This document shows positions 54,569-63,876 of a stretch of DNA of 64,000 bases, piece after piece. Position numbers and translations under genes: made by a program. The notes below the pieces were generated by a model, which worked only from the letters and a program-made list of their open reading frames with translations, had not been told where the DNA came from and searched no databases. Each line of letters opens with the position of its first letter. Positions within the stretch are counted from its first letter, which is position 1. Origin of the DNA: Chitinophaga filiformis (lineage in GTDB: Bacteria; Bacteroidota; Bacteroidia; Chitinophagales; Chitinophagaceae); NCBI RefSeq assembly GCF_021646545.1, contig NZ_JAKIRP010000020.1, forward strand, positions 62,001 through 126,000, in the 5' to 3' direction.

Positions 54569-55822
54569 ATGTTTTCCCTGACTGCACCAGTTTCTCTTCT
54601 TTACAACAGGAAGTTCGCTGTATTTGTTATTCTGTGCATTTGTACGATCGTCTATATTCCAATATATAACCTGGATTTTCAGGATGCCTGGGATGATCAA
54701 TGGGTAGTGGTTAATCAATATACAGAGAATGGGTTGTCTCCCGCCAATATCAAACATATCCTGTTTGACTTCTATCACGGGCAATATTCGCCTGTAAATC
54801 AGTTCTTCTATTCGGCGATGTATGCACTAAATGGATATGATCCTGTACTCTTTCATTTCTGCAGCTTGCTGGTACATCTGTGCAATACGGTGCTCGTGTA
54901 CCTGTTTATTGAAAAGCTGATGAAAGCCTGTGGACATGATAGCGTCTTTTGCGCGAAAACAAGTTTCCTGACTACCTTGCTTTTCAGTATTCATCCCATT
55001 GTAGTAGAGCCAGTCTCCTGGCTTTCGGCCTCTAAAATATTGATCTATTCGCTCTTCTACCTGCTGGCCTTACTTTCTTATATCGACTATATGTCGACCA
55101 GAAGAACACGACAGTATCTGCTGGCAATAGTTTATTTTATCTTATCCTTTGGCGCTAAGGAACAGGCAGTGGTGTTACCAGTTGCATTTTTCTTTATTGA
55201 CTACTTTGTTAAAGGGCGGCAATATGCGCTGTCAGGGAAGGTTCTACTCGAGAAGGTTCCCTTTCTGGTGCTTGCCTTTTTATTTGGCATACTTACCATC
55301 TATTCCCAGGCTTATTTTGGGCAGGGATTATTGATAGATCAGAAAGGATACACCTTATTTCAGCGCCTGATATTTGCCTGCTACGCATTAACCGAATACT
55401 TTACAAAGATCCTCTTTCCACTAAGAATACACCACCTCTACCCTTTTCCGAATGATCCAAACCAGCCCGTCCCCATCCGGTTCTATGTGTACCCTGTGGC
55501 ATTGATCATTATTGTTATTTACCTGATCAGGAACTTCACTGTCAATTACATCTACTTCGGCATCTGTTTCTTTGTGCTTCACCTGATAACCTGTATCCAC
55601 CTGATACCAATGGCGCGTGTCGCAATAGTTGCGGACAGGTATGCCTATATGTCTGCTATTGGTGTTCTCTTTCCCATTTCATATTACCTGGCTAAGTTCA
55701 AACAAAGAGCGATCGCTATAAGGATCATTGTACTTTATTGCTTATTCCTGTCTGTTTATTCCTATACCCGTACTTCAGACTGGCGGAACAGCACTGTTTT
55801 AAAGAACAGCATTCATTCCTAA
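54569..55822 (+). CDS. GT-C glycosyltransferase, TMTC/PMT-like
   Basis: 417 residues, at least ten hydrophobic helices. The first loop has NLDFQDAWDDQWVV, an acidic motif in the place where PMT/TMTC-type enzymes carry their catalytic aspartates, followed by DFYHGQYSPVNQFFYSAMYALNGYDPVLFHF, and later SIHPIVVEPVSWLSASK; this is the layout of protein O-mannosyltransferase TMTC-like proteins. The usual C-terminal TPR repeats are missing: the chain ends shortly after the last helix (DWRNSTVLKNSIHS), so it may be shortened. It could glycosylate an exported protein or lipid; the Ser-rich exported peptide is encoded 104 bases downstream. Confidence 0.75.
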   Translation: MFSLTAPVSLLYNRKFAVFVILCICTIVYIPIYNLDFQDAWDDQWVVVNQYTENGLSPANIKHILFDFYHGQYSPVNQFFYSAMYALNGYDPVLFHFCSLLVHLCNTVLVYLFIEKLMKACGHDSVFCAKTSFLTTLLFSIHPIVVEPVSWLSASKILIYSLFYLLALLSYIDYMSTRRTRQYLLAIVYFILSFGAKEQAVVLPVAFFFIDYFVKGRQYALSGKVLLEKVPFLVLAFLFGILTIYSQAYFGQGLLIDQKGYTLFQRLIFACYALTEYFTKILFPLRIHHLYPFPNDPNQPVPIRFYVYPVALIIIVIYLIRNFTVNYIYFGICFFVLHLITCIHLIPMARVAIVADRYAYMSAIGVLFPISYYLAKFKQRAIAIRIIVLYCLFLSVYSYTRTSDWRNSTVLKNSIHS

Positions 55823-55925
55823 CACCATAAACTCCCATTTATGCCAACAGGCTCAAGATCTCCATAGGACGGAGATAAGCACTCAGTATTCTCACAAATA
55901 ATAACCTTTAAATGTATTTACAACT

Positions 55926-56348
55926 ATGAAAAAACATATCAATTTCAAATTGATCGCAGCCATTGTTCTATTGGTAGTACTGACCTTGAATGTACAATAT
56001 GCATTGACAGGCTATAAAGCTGCAGATGTATATGCCAGGGATTACTCATCGAGTGAGTCAGGTTCCTCCAGCGAATCAGACATGTCACAGAGCGGACTTT
56101 TAGGCGAGGAAACCTATACTTCATGCGCTGACAAGTATGACATGACATACTCGATGGGACAAACATTAACCTTTAGCTACCAGCTTTCAGCCAACATTTC
56201 CGGCATATCTTATATTGGTTCCGCTTCAGTCGGTGGAGGAACCTCTTATAACTATATTTCTACGACTTCCGGCGTAAGACAGGCTAAGGAAAGGAACTGT
56301 CCGGGTTATTTTGGATTCTGTTCACACAGAGACTGCGGTCAGTTTTAA
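55926..56348 (+). CDS. NVEALA-like exported cysteine-containing peptide
   Basis: 140 residues. MKKHINFKLIAAIVLLVVLT opens a signal sequence, followed by LNVQYALTGYKAADVYARD, a stretch resembling the leader region of NVEALA-family peptides of Bacteroidota, then a low-complexity Ser/Glu run (YSSSESGSSSESDMSQSG) and a beta-like C-terminal domain with four cysteines (TSCADK, ERNCPG, GFCSHRDCGQF), enough for two disulfides. NVEALA peptides are small exported products of unknown role. Two stable hairpins follow the stop, and the downstream genes (propeller lipoproteins, thioredoxin-like protein, RND pump) look like its handling machinery. Confidence 0.7.
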   Translation: MKKHINFKLIAAIVLLVVLTLNVQYALTGYKAADVYARDYSSSESGSSSESDMSQSGLLGEETYTSCADKYDMTYSMGQTLTFSYQLSANISGISYIGSASVGGGTSYNYISTTSGVRQAKERNCPGYFGFCSHRDCGQF

Positions 56349-56357
56349 TTAAGTACT

Positions 56358-56393
56358 GTGAAAGGCTATTCTCCTCCGGAGAATGCCTTTCAC
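56358..56393 (+). other. Perfect-arm hairpin directly after the peptide gene
   Basis: GTGAAAGGC-ta-TTCTCC / GGAGAA-t-GCCTTTCAC with a 3-base loop, beginning 10 bases after the stop codon. No T tract follows, so it is more likely an mRNA-end stabiliser or partial terminator than a full stop. Confidence 0.75.
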
Positions 56394-56406
56394 GTTATCG
56401 TATTCA

Positions 56407-56433
56407 AACAGCATTTCCACGAAAAATGCTGTT
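56407..56433 (+). other. Second hairpin before the beta-propeller gene
   Basis: AACAGCATTT / AAATGCTGTT, perfect 10-bp stem with a 7-base loop, 14 bases after the first hairpin. No T tract. Confidence 0.65.
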
Positions 56434-56490
56434 AACAGATTAAGAGCAGGTTCAGTTTCTCAATAAAATATACCAACGATACCATTCACT

Positions 56491-57687
56491 ATGTTAAGAA
56501 CAAATACTTTGACTACCTCCAGCCTCTTCTTTTGCATGACCCTTATGTTAATTTTAACAGGCTGTAATATTAAGGAACCCAGAAAAAAGAACAACATTGA
56601 CTTTAAAAAGGCAAAGACTATTCCGATAGAAGACAAGCAACTGGCCGATCATCTTTTCCTTGATCAAATAATAGACACACAATCGTTAGAAATATATACG
56701 TTCAAGGAAGATAAGGACAATATGCTTGGTATGATCGGCAAGTGTGTTTCTACCCCCGAAGGCATCCTCATATTCGATAGCTCGACAAAGGCGATTTACC
56801 TGTTTGACTTTAACGGTAACCTGATCCGAAAGATCGGAAGCTATGGTAAAGGCCCTCATGAATACCTCAAACCACTGGATGTTTTTTACAATCCATTTAA
56901 CAATACCGTTGAGGTTCTTGATATGGCTGTTAAGACCCGCAAATTTGACATTCACTCGGGCGAGCTCAAATTTGAAGGATACAGTTTTCAGCGAAAATAT
57001 CACATCGCTTTTTCTCTTCCTCTCGACAGCAACCTATATGCCGGTTACAATGGCTTTTCACCTGTAGAGGAAGTCTATCAGAATAACTTCAGATTTGGTG
57101 TTTTTAAGGGAAAGAATATTGCGTACCGGAATTTGTATTTCGATAAGGAAACAGCTGTTCCTGTTACGTCTATTAACCCCTTTTATGTATTTAACAACAA
57201 AGTACATTTCTTTGAATCCATATTTCCTGTCATCTACAACATAGATGCTGACTCATTGGTTCCCGAATACCACCTTGTATTCAAAACAGCTAATCCATCT
57301 TTTACGGATCCTGATGACCCCTCATTAATAAAAGAAGTATTTGACAAAAAACTCCCGATGCTCAATAGGGTTAATGAGACCAACAATTTTATTTTCATCA
57401 CTTACCTGGTGGATGAAATGAAACGTTTCACCATTTACAATAAAGCTGACTCAAAATCTTTAGGTACGGCTGTCTTCAATTACAAGATCAAAGAGCTTGA
57501 TCTCGAACTATATTCATTATTTCAGGATGGAACTTTCCTGGGTTCAATTGTTTATCCCGATGATCTGATGCGTGTAAAAGAGCATCTGAGCAAAGTTCAA
57601 AATTTATCTCCGTTACAGGACCGGTTTAATAAGCTGACCGTTTCTGCGCTTAGTAATCCCGTATTTATAAGATTTAAGACGATATGA
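56491..57687 (+). CDS. 6-bladed beta-propeller lipoprotein
   Basis: 398 residues. Lipoprotein signal peptide ending at LILTGC (Cys25). The rest matches the 6-bladed beta-propeller family (DUF5128/BF3784-like): GMIGKCVSTPEGILIFDSS, IYLFDFNGNLIRKIGSYGKG, GPHEYLKPLDVFYNPFNNTV and repeated strand patterns to the end. These are found with NVEALA peptides and thioredoxin-like proteins in Bacteroidota; their biochemical role is not established. The stop overlaps the next start (ATGA), so it is co-translated with the thioredoxin-like protein. Confidence 0.88.
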   Translation: MLRTNTLTTSSLFFCMTLMLILTGCNIKEPRKKNNIDFKKAKTIPIEDKQLADHLFLDQIIDTQSLEIYTFKEDKDNMLGMIGKCVSTPEGILIFDSSTKAIYLFDFNGNLIRKIGSYGKGPHEYLKPLDVFYNPFNNTVEVLDMAVKTRKFDIHSGELKFEGYSFQRKYHIAFSLPLDSNLYAGYNGFSPVEEVYQNNFRFGVFKGKNIAYRNLYFDKETAVPVTSINPFYVFNNKVHFFESIFPVIYNIDADSLVPEYHLVFKTANPSFTDPDDPSLIKEVFDKKLPMLNRVNETNNFIFITYLVDEMKRFTIYNKADSKSLGTAVFNYKIKELDLELYSLFQDGTFLGSIVYPDDLMRVKEHLSKVQNLSPLQDRFNKLTVSALSNPVFIRFKTI

Positions 57688-58295
57688 AAAAAGTATTCAA
57701 GAGCAAAGGCTTCTGGGGCATTATTGTCTTACTGTTAATAACCAGTATCACACTTCTTTCAGTAACGGGAAAGAAAAGTCATCCCGAAAATTTACAGATG
57801 GCAGCTATGAAAAAGGAGCTGATCAATACTGAAAAGATATTTGATAAAGAAATGGAAGGGGACGAGGGTAAGCATCTGTCGCTGGACAGCCTGCCGCTCG
57901 TCAACATAAATGATCAGGCCCATTTTTCATTTCCGGCAGATCGCTACCTGGTCGTCAGGTTTTCGGAAATAAACTGTGAAACCTGTGTAGAGAGCATTTT
58001 TTCGGTATTGGACGCGAGCAAAGCTATTGACTCAAACCGCGTGATCGTGCTGGCAGATTTCAGATCAGAAGCTTATCTGCGCACCTTCGTACGACTGAAT
58101 ACTATCAGGTTTCCCATTTTCAAATACCCAGCCACCAATTCATTTCTGCATGCTGATGCGTTGGGATATCCCTATTTATTCGTAGCAGATAAAGATGGAT
58201 TGGCCCATGACTTCTTCCTGCCGGTAAAAGAAGACAGAGAAAGAACTATCGCCTACCTGGATAGAATAAAACCACTTTTCAATGCTCAAAAATAA
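57684..58295 (+). CDS. Membrane-anchored thioredoxin-like protein
   Basis: 203 residues. One N-terminal helix (about 8-27) anchors it; the soluble domain should be periplasmic. After a 65-residue linker comes a thioredoxin-like fold: FPADRYLVVRFSEINCETCVESIFSV with a CETC redox pair, then IVLADFRSEAY, RFPIFKYP and GYPYLFVADKDG (cis-Pro strand). Likely to oxidise, reduce or isomerise disulfides in a nearby exported product; the four-cysteine peptide encoded at 55926 is the natural candidate. Lies between the two propeller genes. Confidence 0.8.
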   Translation: MKKVFKSKGFWGIIVLLLITSITLLSVTGKKSHPENLQMAAMKKELINTEKIFDKEMEGDEGKHLSLDSLPLVNINDQAHFSFPADRYLVVRFSEINCETCVESIFSVLDASKAIDSNRVIVLADFRSEAYLRTFVRLNTIRFPIFKYPATNSFLHADALGYPYLFVADKDGLAHDFFLPVKEDRERTIAYLDRIKPLFNAQK

Positions 58296-58305
58296 AACGG
58301 TTACC

Positions 58306-59481
58306 ATGCTCATTAGAAATAGCATCAGGAGCAATAACGTCCATCGTTTATATGTGTTGCTGGCGCTCTACTTTATAATTATTTTGGCAATCCCCGGCTG
58401 CAACAGCAGTCATCAGAGTGGCGACACAGACGGTTCTTTACTACAAATCAGAGATGGTAAAATTGACCGCCTGCTGGATATAGATTCACTGGTCGAGCCC
58501 GGGTCTTTAAAATTCACGTCGCTGGAGAACAGCAGAGACAGTGCATTTATCAGCGAGCTGGAATGCAGGTTTACAAGTGATGATGGGGTAATATTTTTAA
58601 ATAAGCGCTTAAACACACTTGTAATATTCAGCTATGACGGAAAATTGAAAAAGGAATTAGATCTGAACCAGCTCATAGGATTTGACCTAAAGATAGCCGA
58701 CATAAGAAATAATCCTTACAATAGCCATATCGAGATACTGGACCTGAAGAATAATCTTTACTCGTTTTCATCAGACGGAAATTTTCTCCGTGTGCATGAG
58801 CAGTTAAAATCCTATCCTCATTCCTTGTTCTATCCTTTGAGCGATTCTGCCTATGTACTTTACAACAACTTTGTCACAAATGCTGGTAAAGCGGATGCCA
58901 GCAGGTTCTATGTATTAAAGCATTTCAACAAAACCAGGTCATGGTGGCCGCTGGATACCTCACTGGTTATTGTACTTCCGGTAAATGACCGGCAGTTTTA
59001 CCAATCGGCCGGAGAATTGCGCTTTTTTGATCCCCTGTTCCCGGTTATTTATACTGTTTCCGACACAGGTTTAACACCTAAGTACCGACTAAAATATCAG
59101 CAATTCAATCTCACCACGAAGAATGCGCTGGATGTGAGTTCCATAATAAAAGAGGCGAAATTCCATCCTGTGCCTGCGATGAATTACTTTATTGAATCTG
59201 ACAGATACTGCATCATGGAGTATATCCTTGGTCAACATCGCTATTCATCGGTTTGTGATAAAGCGTCCGGCAAGTCTTTAGGTGTTTCATATTTCGGACT
59301 GGGCCTTAGTAATCTGGGGATGACATTATACAACCCTCTTTTTGCAAAGGACTCAAAGAACTTTCTGACGGTAGTATACGGTGAAGAGATCATCAGGAAT
59401 AAGGAGAAGCTCAGTGACTTCAAAGCGCTTGAGGGATTGAAGAACTACGATAAGGTATTGGTGTCTTTCAGGTTTAAATAA
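58306..59481 (+). CDS. Second 6-bladed beta-propeller lipoprotein
   Basis: 391 residues from the ATG at 58306; an in-frame ATG at 58282 overlaps the previous gene by 14 bases and would add 8 residues. Lipoprotein signal peptide ending IILAIPGC. Similar architecture to the propeller at 56491 (LNTLVIFSYDGKLKKELDLN, IADIRNNPYNSHIEILDLKNNLYSFSSDG), with low identity, so an old duplication. The adaptor gene starts directly after its stop (0 bases), coupling this protein to the RND pump. Confidence 0.82.
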   Translation: MLIRNSIRSNNVHRLYVLLALYFIIILAIPGCNSSHQSGDTDGSLLQIRDGKIDRLLDIDSLVEPGSLKFTSLENSRDSAFISELECRFTSDDGVIFLNKRLNTLVIFSYDGKLKKELDLNQLIGFDLKIADIRNNPYNSHIEILDLKNNLYSFSSDGNFLRVHEQLKSYPHSLFYPLSDSAYVLYNNFVTNAGKADASRFYVLKHFNKTRSWWPLDTSLVIVLPVNDRQFYQSAGELRFFDPLFPVIYTVSDTGLTPKYRLKYQQFNLTTKNALDVSSIIKEAKFHPVPAMNYFIESDRYCIMEYILGQHRYSSVCDKASGKSLGVSYFGLGLSNLGMTLYNPLFAKDSKNFLTVVYGEEIIRNKEKLSDFKALEGLKNYDKVLVSFRFK

Positions 59482-60660
59482 ATGACCATGTTATTCTCTT
59501 TTAGTGCACGATATTCCAGGCCGGACAACATTATCGCTGACAGACCCGGAAGAACGTCAAAGGGTAAGGTGCATCTGAACACGCTGCCTGCCTGTCTGAT
59601 CATCCTGTACCTGTTCGGTTCTTCCTGCAATCAAACCAGCGGCAATGGCACGGGCGAACCGGGGCTTGATTCTGTTCTCATGGGCATTTCAACCGTAGAC
59701 GAAAACATCAGGTATATGGTGTTGCAGGAAACAAAGTTCAGCAAAGAGTTGCTGGCCAACGGCAAGTTAAGTTCGACCCGCAAGGCGGATCTGAAGTTCA
59801 GGACTTCCGGGATCATAAAGGAAGTACTGGTGCATGAGGGCCAACATGTGCAGGTTGGTCAGCTGTTGGCAAGGCTTGATGAAGAAAGTGCGATGGCATC
59901 CTTCAATGCGGCCCGGCTCAGTTATGAACAGGCGGTATTGGACTATGAGGACCAGCTGCTGCGGTCCGGTTATAAAATAAGTGACACGGCCCGTTTATCA
60001 GCTGATACCAAATCAGTAGCAAGGCTCAGGAGTGGACTTGGCAGGGCTATACTTACTCTTCGTCAAGCGGAGAATGAGCTGAAAGAAACGAAACTGGTGG
60101 CGCCCTTTTCGGGCATCATTGCCAACCTCAAGGCGATGCCGTTTAACAATAGCAACAGTTATGAGTTCATCTGTTCATTAATCGATGATCGCCGCATGGA
60201 GGTCAGCTTTAAAGTGCTGGAGCAGGAGTTGTCATTCATCCGGAGGTCGGGTCTTGTGACGATCAGGCCCTTCAGTCAGCGTGGGGAGAGTGGCGTTAAT
60301 GCCCGGGTGCAAAGTATCAATCCACTGGTTGATGGCGCAGGCATGATAGAAGTAAAGGCCTTGTTATCTGAAGGTGGCAACAGCGCGTTGCTTGATGGTA
60401 TGAACGTACGGGTACATGTTCAGGAGCAGCTGAGCGGGCAACTGGTTGTTCCTAAGGAGGCCGTGCTGGACCGTCAGCACCGGAAAGTGGTTTTCACGCT
60501 TGTGGATAGTCTGGCACAATGGAACTATGTTGAGATCAGTGGGGAGAACAGTAGTCAGTATGCTATCAGTAAAGGATTGAAATCGGGCGACAAAGTGATT
60601 TATGAAGGCAACTTTAACCTGGCACATGACAAAATAATTCACGGCGCCAAAGGGCAATAA
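59482..60660 (+). CDS. RND efflux periplasmic adaptor
   Basis: 392 residues. The ATG directly abuts the previous stop, but the signal sequence begins only at about residue 30 (VHLNTLPACLIILYLFGSSC, a lipobox), so a GTG at 59571 is a possible alternative start. Domains: barrel-sandwich halves (DLKFRTSGIIKEVLVHEGQHVQVGQ and ETKLVAPFSGIIANLKAM) around a helical hairpin, then beta-barrel and membrane-proximal domains. It links the following RND permeases to an outer-membrane channel, which is not in this window so far. Confidence 0.88.
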   Translation: MTMLFSFSARYSRPDNIIADRPGRTSKGKVHLNTLPACLIILYLFGSSCNQTSGNGTGEPGLDSVLMGISTVDENIRYMVLQETKFSKELLANGKLSSTRKADLKFRTSGIIKEVLVHEGQHVQVGQLLARLDEESAMASFNAARLSYEQAVLDYEDQLLRSGYKISDTARLSADTKSVARLRSGLGRAILTLRQAENELKETKLVAPFSGIIANLKAMPFNNSNSYEFICSLIDDRRMEVSFKVLEQELSFIRRSGLVTIRPFSQRGESGVNARVQSINPLVDGAGMIEVKALLSEGGNSALLDGMNVRVHVQEQLSGQLVVPKEAVLDRQHRKVVFTLVDSLAQWNYVEISGENSSQYAISKGLKSGDKVIYEGNFNLAHDKIIHGAKGQ

Positions 60661-60675
60661 AGACGTAAGAGACCT

Positions 60676-63600
60676 ATGCAGGAAAAGCGCTTTACAACAT
60701 CTTTCCCGTCCTTCAGTACCATACTGGTATTTGTGCTCTGCATGCTGATCGGAGCCGCTACCATTCCTTTACAGCGTATCCAGTTATCGCCCAGCCGTAA
60801 TTATGGGTCCGTGAGTGTGGAGTGTTATCTGCCCGGCGCCTCTGCTGAAGTGGTTGACCTGGAAATAAGCACTCCCATAGAAAGCACGCTGGCTGGTCTT
60901 AAGGGGCTTGCCAGTCTGCGGTCTACTTCCGGGACCGGGATCTGCCACATACAGGTGGAGCTGGATAAATGGACTGACCCGGAGATCTTCCGCTTTGAGG
61001 CCTCTGTGCTGATGCGCAGGCTGTATGAGCGCTTACCTGAAGGCGCCTCCTATCCCATTGTAACGCTCAACAAGCCGGACAACAGGCGGCAACGCAGCAG
61101 CATAATCAGTTTCGCCATTCGCGGACCCGGCACCATCAATGCAGTGGCAGATATGGCAGAGCAACATATCCGTCCCTTACTCGCCGATCTGCAAGGCGTA
61201 GACCGGGTAGAAGTATATGGACGTCAACCATCACAATACGCTATTCAGACCAATTCGGCCATACTGCGGGATTATGGACTGAGCTTCAATTCGGTGGAAT
61301 ATGCGCTCAAGGCTGGTTTAAGCACTGCCTTTCTGGGTGTATTCCGGAATGGGGAAGACGAAAAAACAGTATTTGCAGACCGTAGCCTGACAGATACCAG
61401 TCAGCTGTTACGCTTCCCTGTTGCAGAGAAAGAAGGCCGGATAGTGCGACTGGGAGATATTGCCCACATCGAGCGCCGGCCGGCTCCCCAACGCTCCTAT
61501 TACCGGGTGAATGGCAAAGAGCAGGTAAGCATTGCCGTTTTTCCTGCTGAACACATTAACACGCTGGATCTGTCGGCCAGGGTGCGCCAATGTATGGAGA
61601 GGATCAGTAAGAAATTGCCGCGTGGATTTGAGGTTTCGCTGGGTTATGACAATACCGAATACATCCGGCAAGAGCTAAACAAGGTATATATCCGTACGGC
61701 ATTGTCTGTGGCTATCCTGCTGACATTTGTGCTGCTTATCACCCGGCAGCTGAGATATCTGTTGATCGTGATCAGCGCTTTAATTGCCAACGTACTCCTG
61801 TCTTTCATTCTGTATTATTTCTTAGGTATAGAGATACATCTGTATTCCCTTGCGGGTATTACTTTATCATTAGGACTGGTTATTGACAATGCCATCGTCA
61901 TTGTTGAGGATCTGCGTCATACAGGACGTAACCGTATTTTTGCCGCCATTCTGGCCTCTACGGCGACTGCTATAGGTGCTTTATCAGTCATCTTCTTTCT
62001 TCAGGAGCAACAGCGCATCCTGCTGCTGGATTTTGCGCTGTCTATTATTGTTAATCTGCTGGTGTCACTACCAATCGCCTGGTTCTTTATTCCGGCTATG
62101 CTGGACCGGTTTCCCGTGACCAGAGCAACACAAGGGAAGCTAGGCAGGAAACGCCTGTTGGGGCGTCTTTCTGGTCTGTATAAACTGCAGCTGCAGTTCA
62201 TGTTGCGTTTTCGTTTTGCGTTTGTTATCCTCTTTATACTGGGGTTCGGACTACCATTATTCCTCCTGCCCAAAGAAATCAAAAAAGAAGGATGGTGGGC
62301 CAGTATTTACAATCGGACTATAGGAAGTGAATTTTATAACCAGGCATTGCGCGCCCCATTGAACCGTTACCTGGGCGGTAGTCTTTATCTTTTTAAAACA
62401 AGCTCCGGGAAAAAGGACTACATCGAAGAAGAGCCGGTGCATCCGCGTCTGAGCCTTACTATCAGTATGCCTAAAGGCGCAACACTCCGGCAAATGGACC
62501 TGGTGGTACGACATTTTGAAGAACTGCTTGGCCTGTACGGAGCCAAGCTGAAGCAAGTGGAGGCACATGTAAACAGTGCCACGGATGCCAGTATACAGGT
62601 GTCTTTTCAGCCCAGGTATGAGAAGGGGTTCCCTTACCGGCTCAAAGACATCCTCGAAAACAAAGCGATTGAAGAAGGCGCAGCCGATTTCCAGATATAT
62701 GGTGTTGGCAGAGGTTTTAGCAATGCGGTAGATCTCGATCAGTTTGATGCGGATATCAGTATAGCAGGATATAACTACCAGCAGTTAAAAATGCTCGCTG
62801 GAAAGATACAGGATACGCTGCTTAAAAATCCGCGCATCAGCAATGTGGTGATCAGCACGCGGGACCGTTATGCTTTTGAGCCGGTGCCGGAATATTATGT
62901 GCAACTGAATGACCCGCGGTATCTCAGCTTATACAAAATTGGCCGTGGTGATATTGGCAGGAGCCTGCAGGGACTTGCAGAAGCATCTGAGCATGCCGGC
63001 CACATGCCTGCGGGCCCACACCAGACATTGGATGTTACATTTGAGAACAATCCTGATATGCCCCCTCCTGTCTGGAGCATCCTGCACAATCCATCGCAGG
63101 TGAACGACTCAGTTATGTTACGCATGAATGATATCGGAGAGATAAAGCGCGTCAAAACATCCGAAGATATTGTCAGGGTAAATCAGGCATATATACTGCA
63201 CATTCATTACAGGTTTACCGGCAGTTATGAGCTCAACAAACTGATACGGGAGCGGCTGATAGATCATTATGAAAAGATATTGCCCTTTGGGTATAACATT
63301 CTCGGACGGGCGAGAGGTGGATTGTGGTTCACTAATGATACCGACCATCATTTCTGGCTTATTCCCCTAGTATTACTGGTCATATACATCATCTGTGCAG
63401 TGCTGCTGGAATCTCTCGTACAGCCACTGGCAGTGATCCTGATCATTCCATTTTCATTTACCGGTGTGTTCCTGGTTCTCTATCTGCTGGACCTGGGGAT
63501 GGACCAGGGGGCTTATGCATCGCTGCTGATGGTAAGTGCATTGGTAACAAATACTGCATTGTACATCATTAATGATCTCAACTTCATCAGGGGAGGAACC

Positions 63601-63876
63601 CGGTATAAGGGGAACAAGGCTGTATATCTGTATAACAGGGCGATACACGCCAAAGCGATGCCTATCCTGATCACGACAGCGTCAGCCGTGCTTAGCCTAC
63701 TACCCTTCATGCTGAACGGACAGGAACAGGGATTCTGGTTTACACTTTCGGCGGGCACGATAGGCGGACTCCTGTTTTCGGTGCTTGGCGCTTTTGTTTT
63801 CCTGCCATTGTGCCTGATCCCGAAAGATAAACAACACATGAAAAGACATTATAAAGAAAGGAGGGTACAGTCATGA
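60676..63876 (+). CDS. Atypical RND permease (HAE1-like), first of a pair
   Basis: 1066 residues with 12 hydrophobic segments and two large periplasmic loops. TM4 reads LSLGLVIDNAIVIVEDL, with Asp-Asn in place of Asp-Asp; TM10 reads ALVTNTALYIIND, with no lysine at the usual relay position, so proton coupling must differ from AcrB or depend on a partner. The opening (MQEKRFTTSFPSFSTILVFVL) is also unlike standard pumps. Its stop overlaps the start of a second RND permease (ATGA), as in MdtBC-type heteromeric pumps. Likely cargo, by context only: the peptide encoded at 55926 or a processed form. Confidence 0.88.
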   Translation: MQEKRFTTSFPSFSTILVFVLCMLIGAATIPLQRIQLSPSRNYGSVSVECYLPGASAEVVDLEISTPIESTLAGLKGLASLRSTSGTGICHIQVELDKWTDPEIFRFEASVLMRRLYERLPEGASYPIVTLNKPDNRRQRSSIISFAIRGPGTINAVADMAEQHIRPLLADLQGVDRVEVYGRQPSQYAIQTNSAILRDYGLSFNSVEYALKAGLSTAFLGVFRNGEDEKTVFADRSLTDTSQLLRFPVAEKEGRIVRLGDIAHIERRPAPQRSYYRVNGKEQVSIAVFPAEHINTLDLSARVRQCMERISKKLPRGFEVSLGYDNTEYIRQELNKVYIRTALSVAILLTFVLLITRQLRYLLIVISALIANVLLSFILYYFLGIEIHLYSLAGITLSLGLVIDNAIVIVEDLRHTGRNRIFAAILASTATAIGALSVIFFLQEQQRILLLDFALSIIVNLLVSLPIAWFFIPAMLDRFPVTRATQGKLGRKRLLGRLSGLYKLQLQFMLRFRFAFVILFILGFGLPLFLLPKEIKKEGWWASIYNRTIGSEFYNQALRAPLNRYLGGSLYLFKTSSGKKDYIEEEPVHPRLSLTISMPKGATLRQMDLVVRHFEELLGLYGAKLKQVEAHVNSATDASIQVSFQPRYEKGFPYRLKDILENKAIEEGAADFQIYGVGRGFSNAVDLDQFDADISIAGYNYQQLKMLAGKIQDTLLKNPRISNVVISTRDRYAFEPVPEYYVQLNDPRYLSLYKIGRGDIGRSLQGLAEASEHAGHMPAGPHQTLDVTFENNPDMPPPVWSILHNPSQVNDSVMLRMNDIGEIKRVKTSEDIVRVNQAYILHIHYRFTGSYELNKLIRERLIDHYEKILPFGYNILGRARGGLWFTNDTDHHFWLIPLVLLVIYIICAVLLESLVQPLAVILIIPFSFTGVFLVLYLLDLGMDQGAYASLLMVSALVTNTALYIINDLNFIRGGTRYKGNKAVYLYNRAIHAKAMPILITTASAVLSLLPFMLNGQEQGFWFTLSAGTIGGLLFSVLGAFVFLPLCLIPKDKQHMKRHYKERRVQS

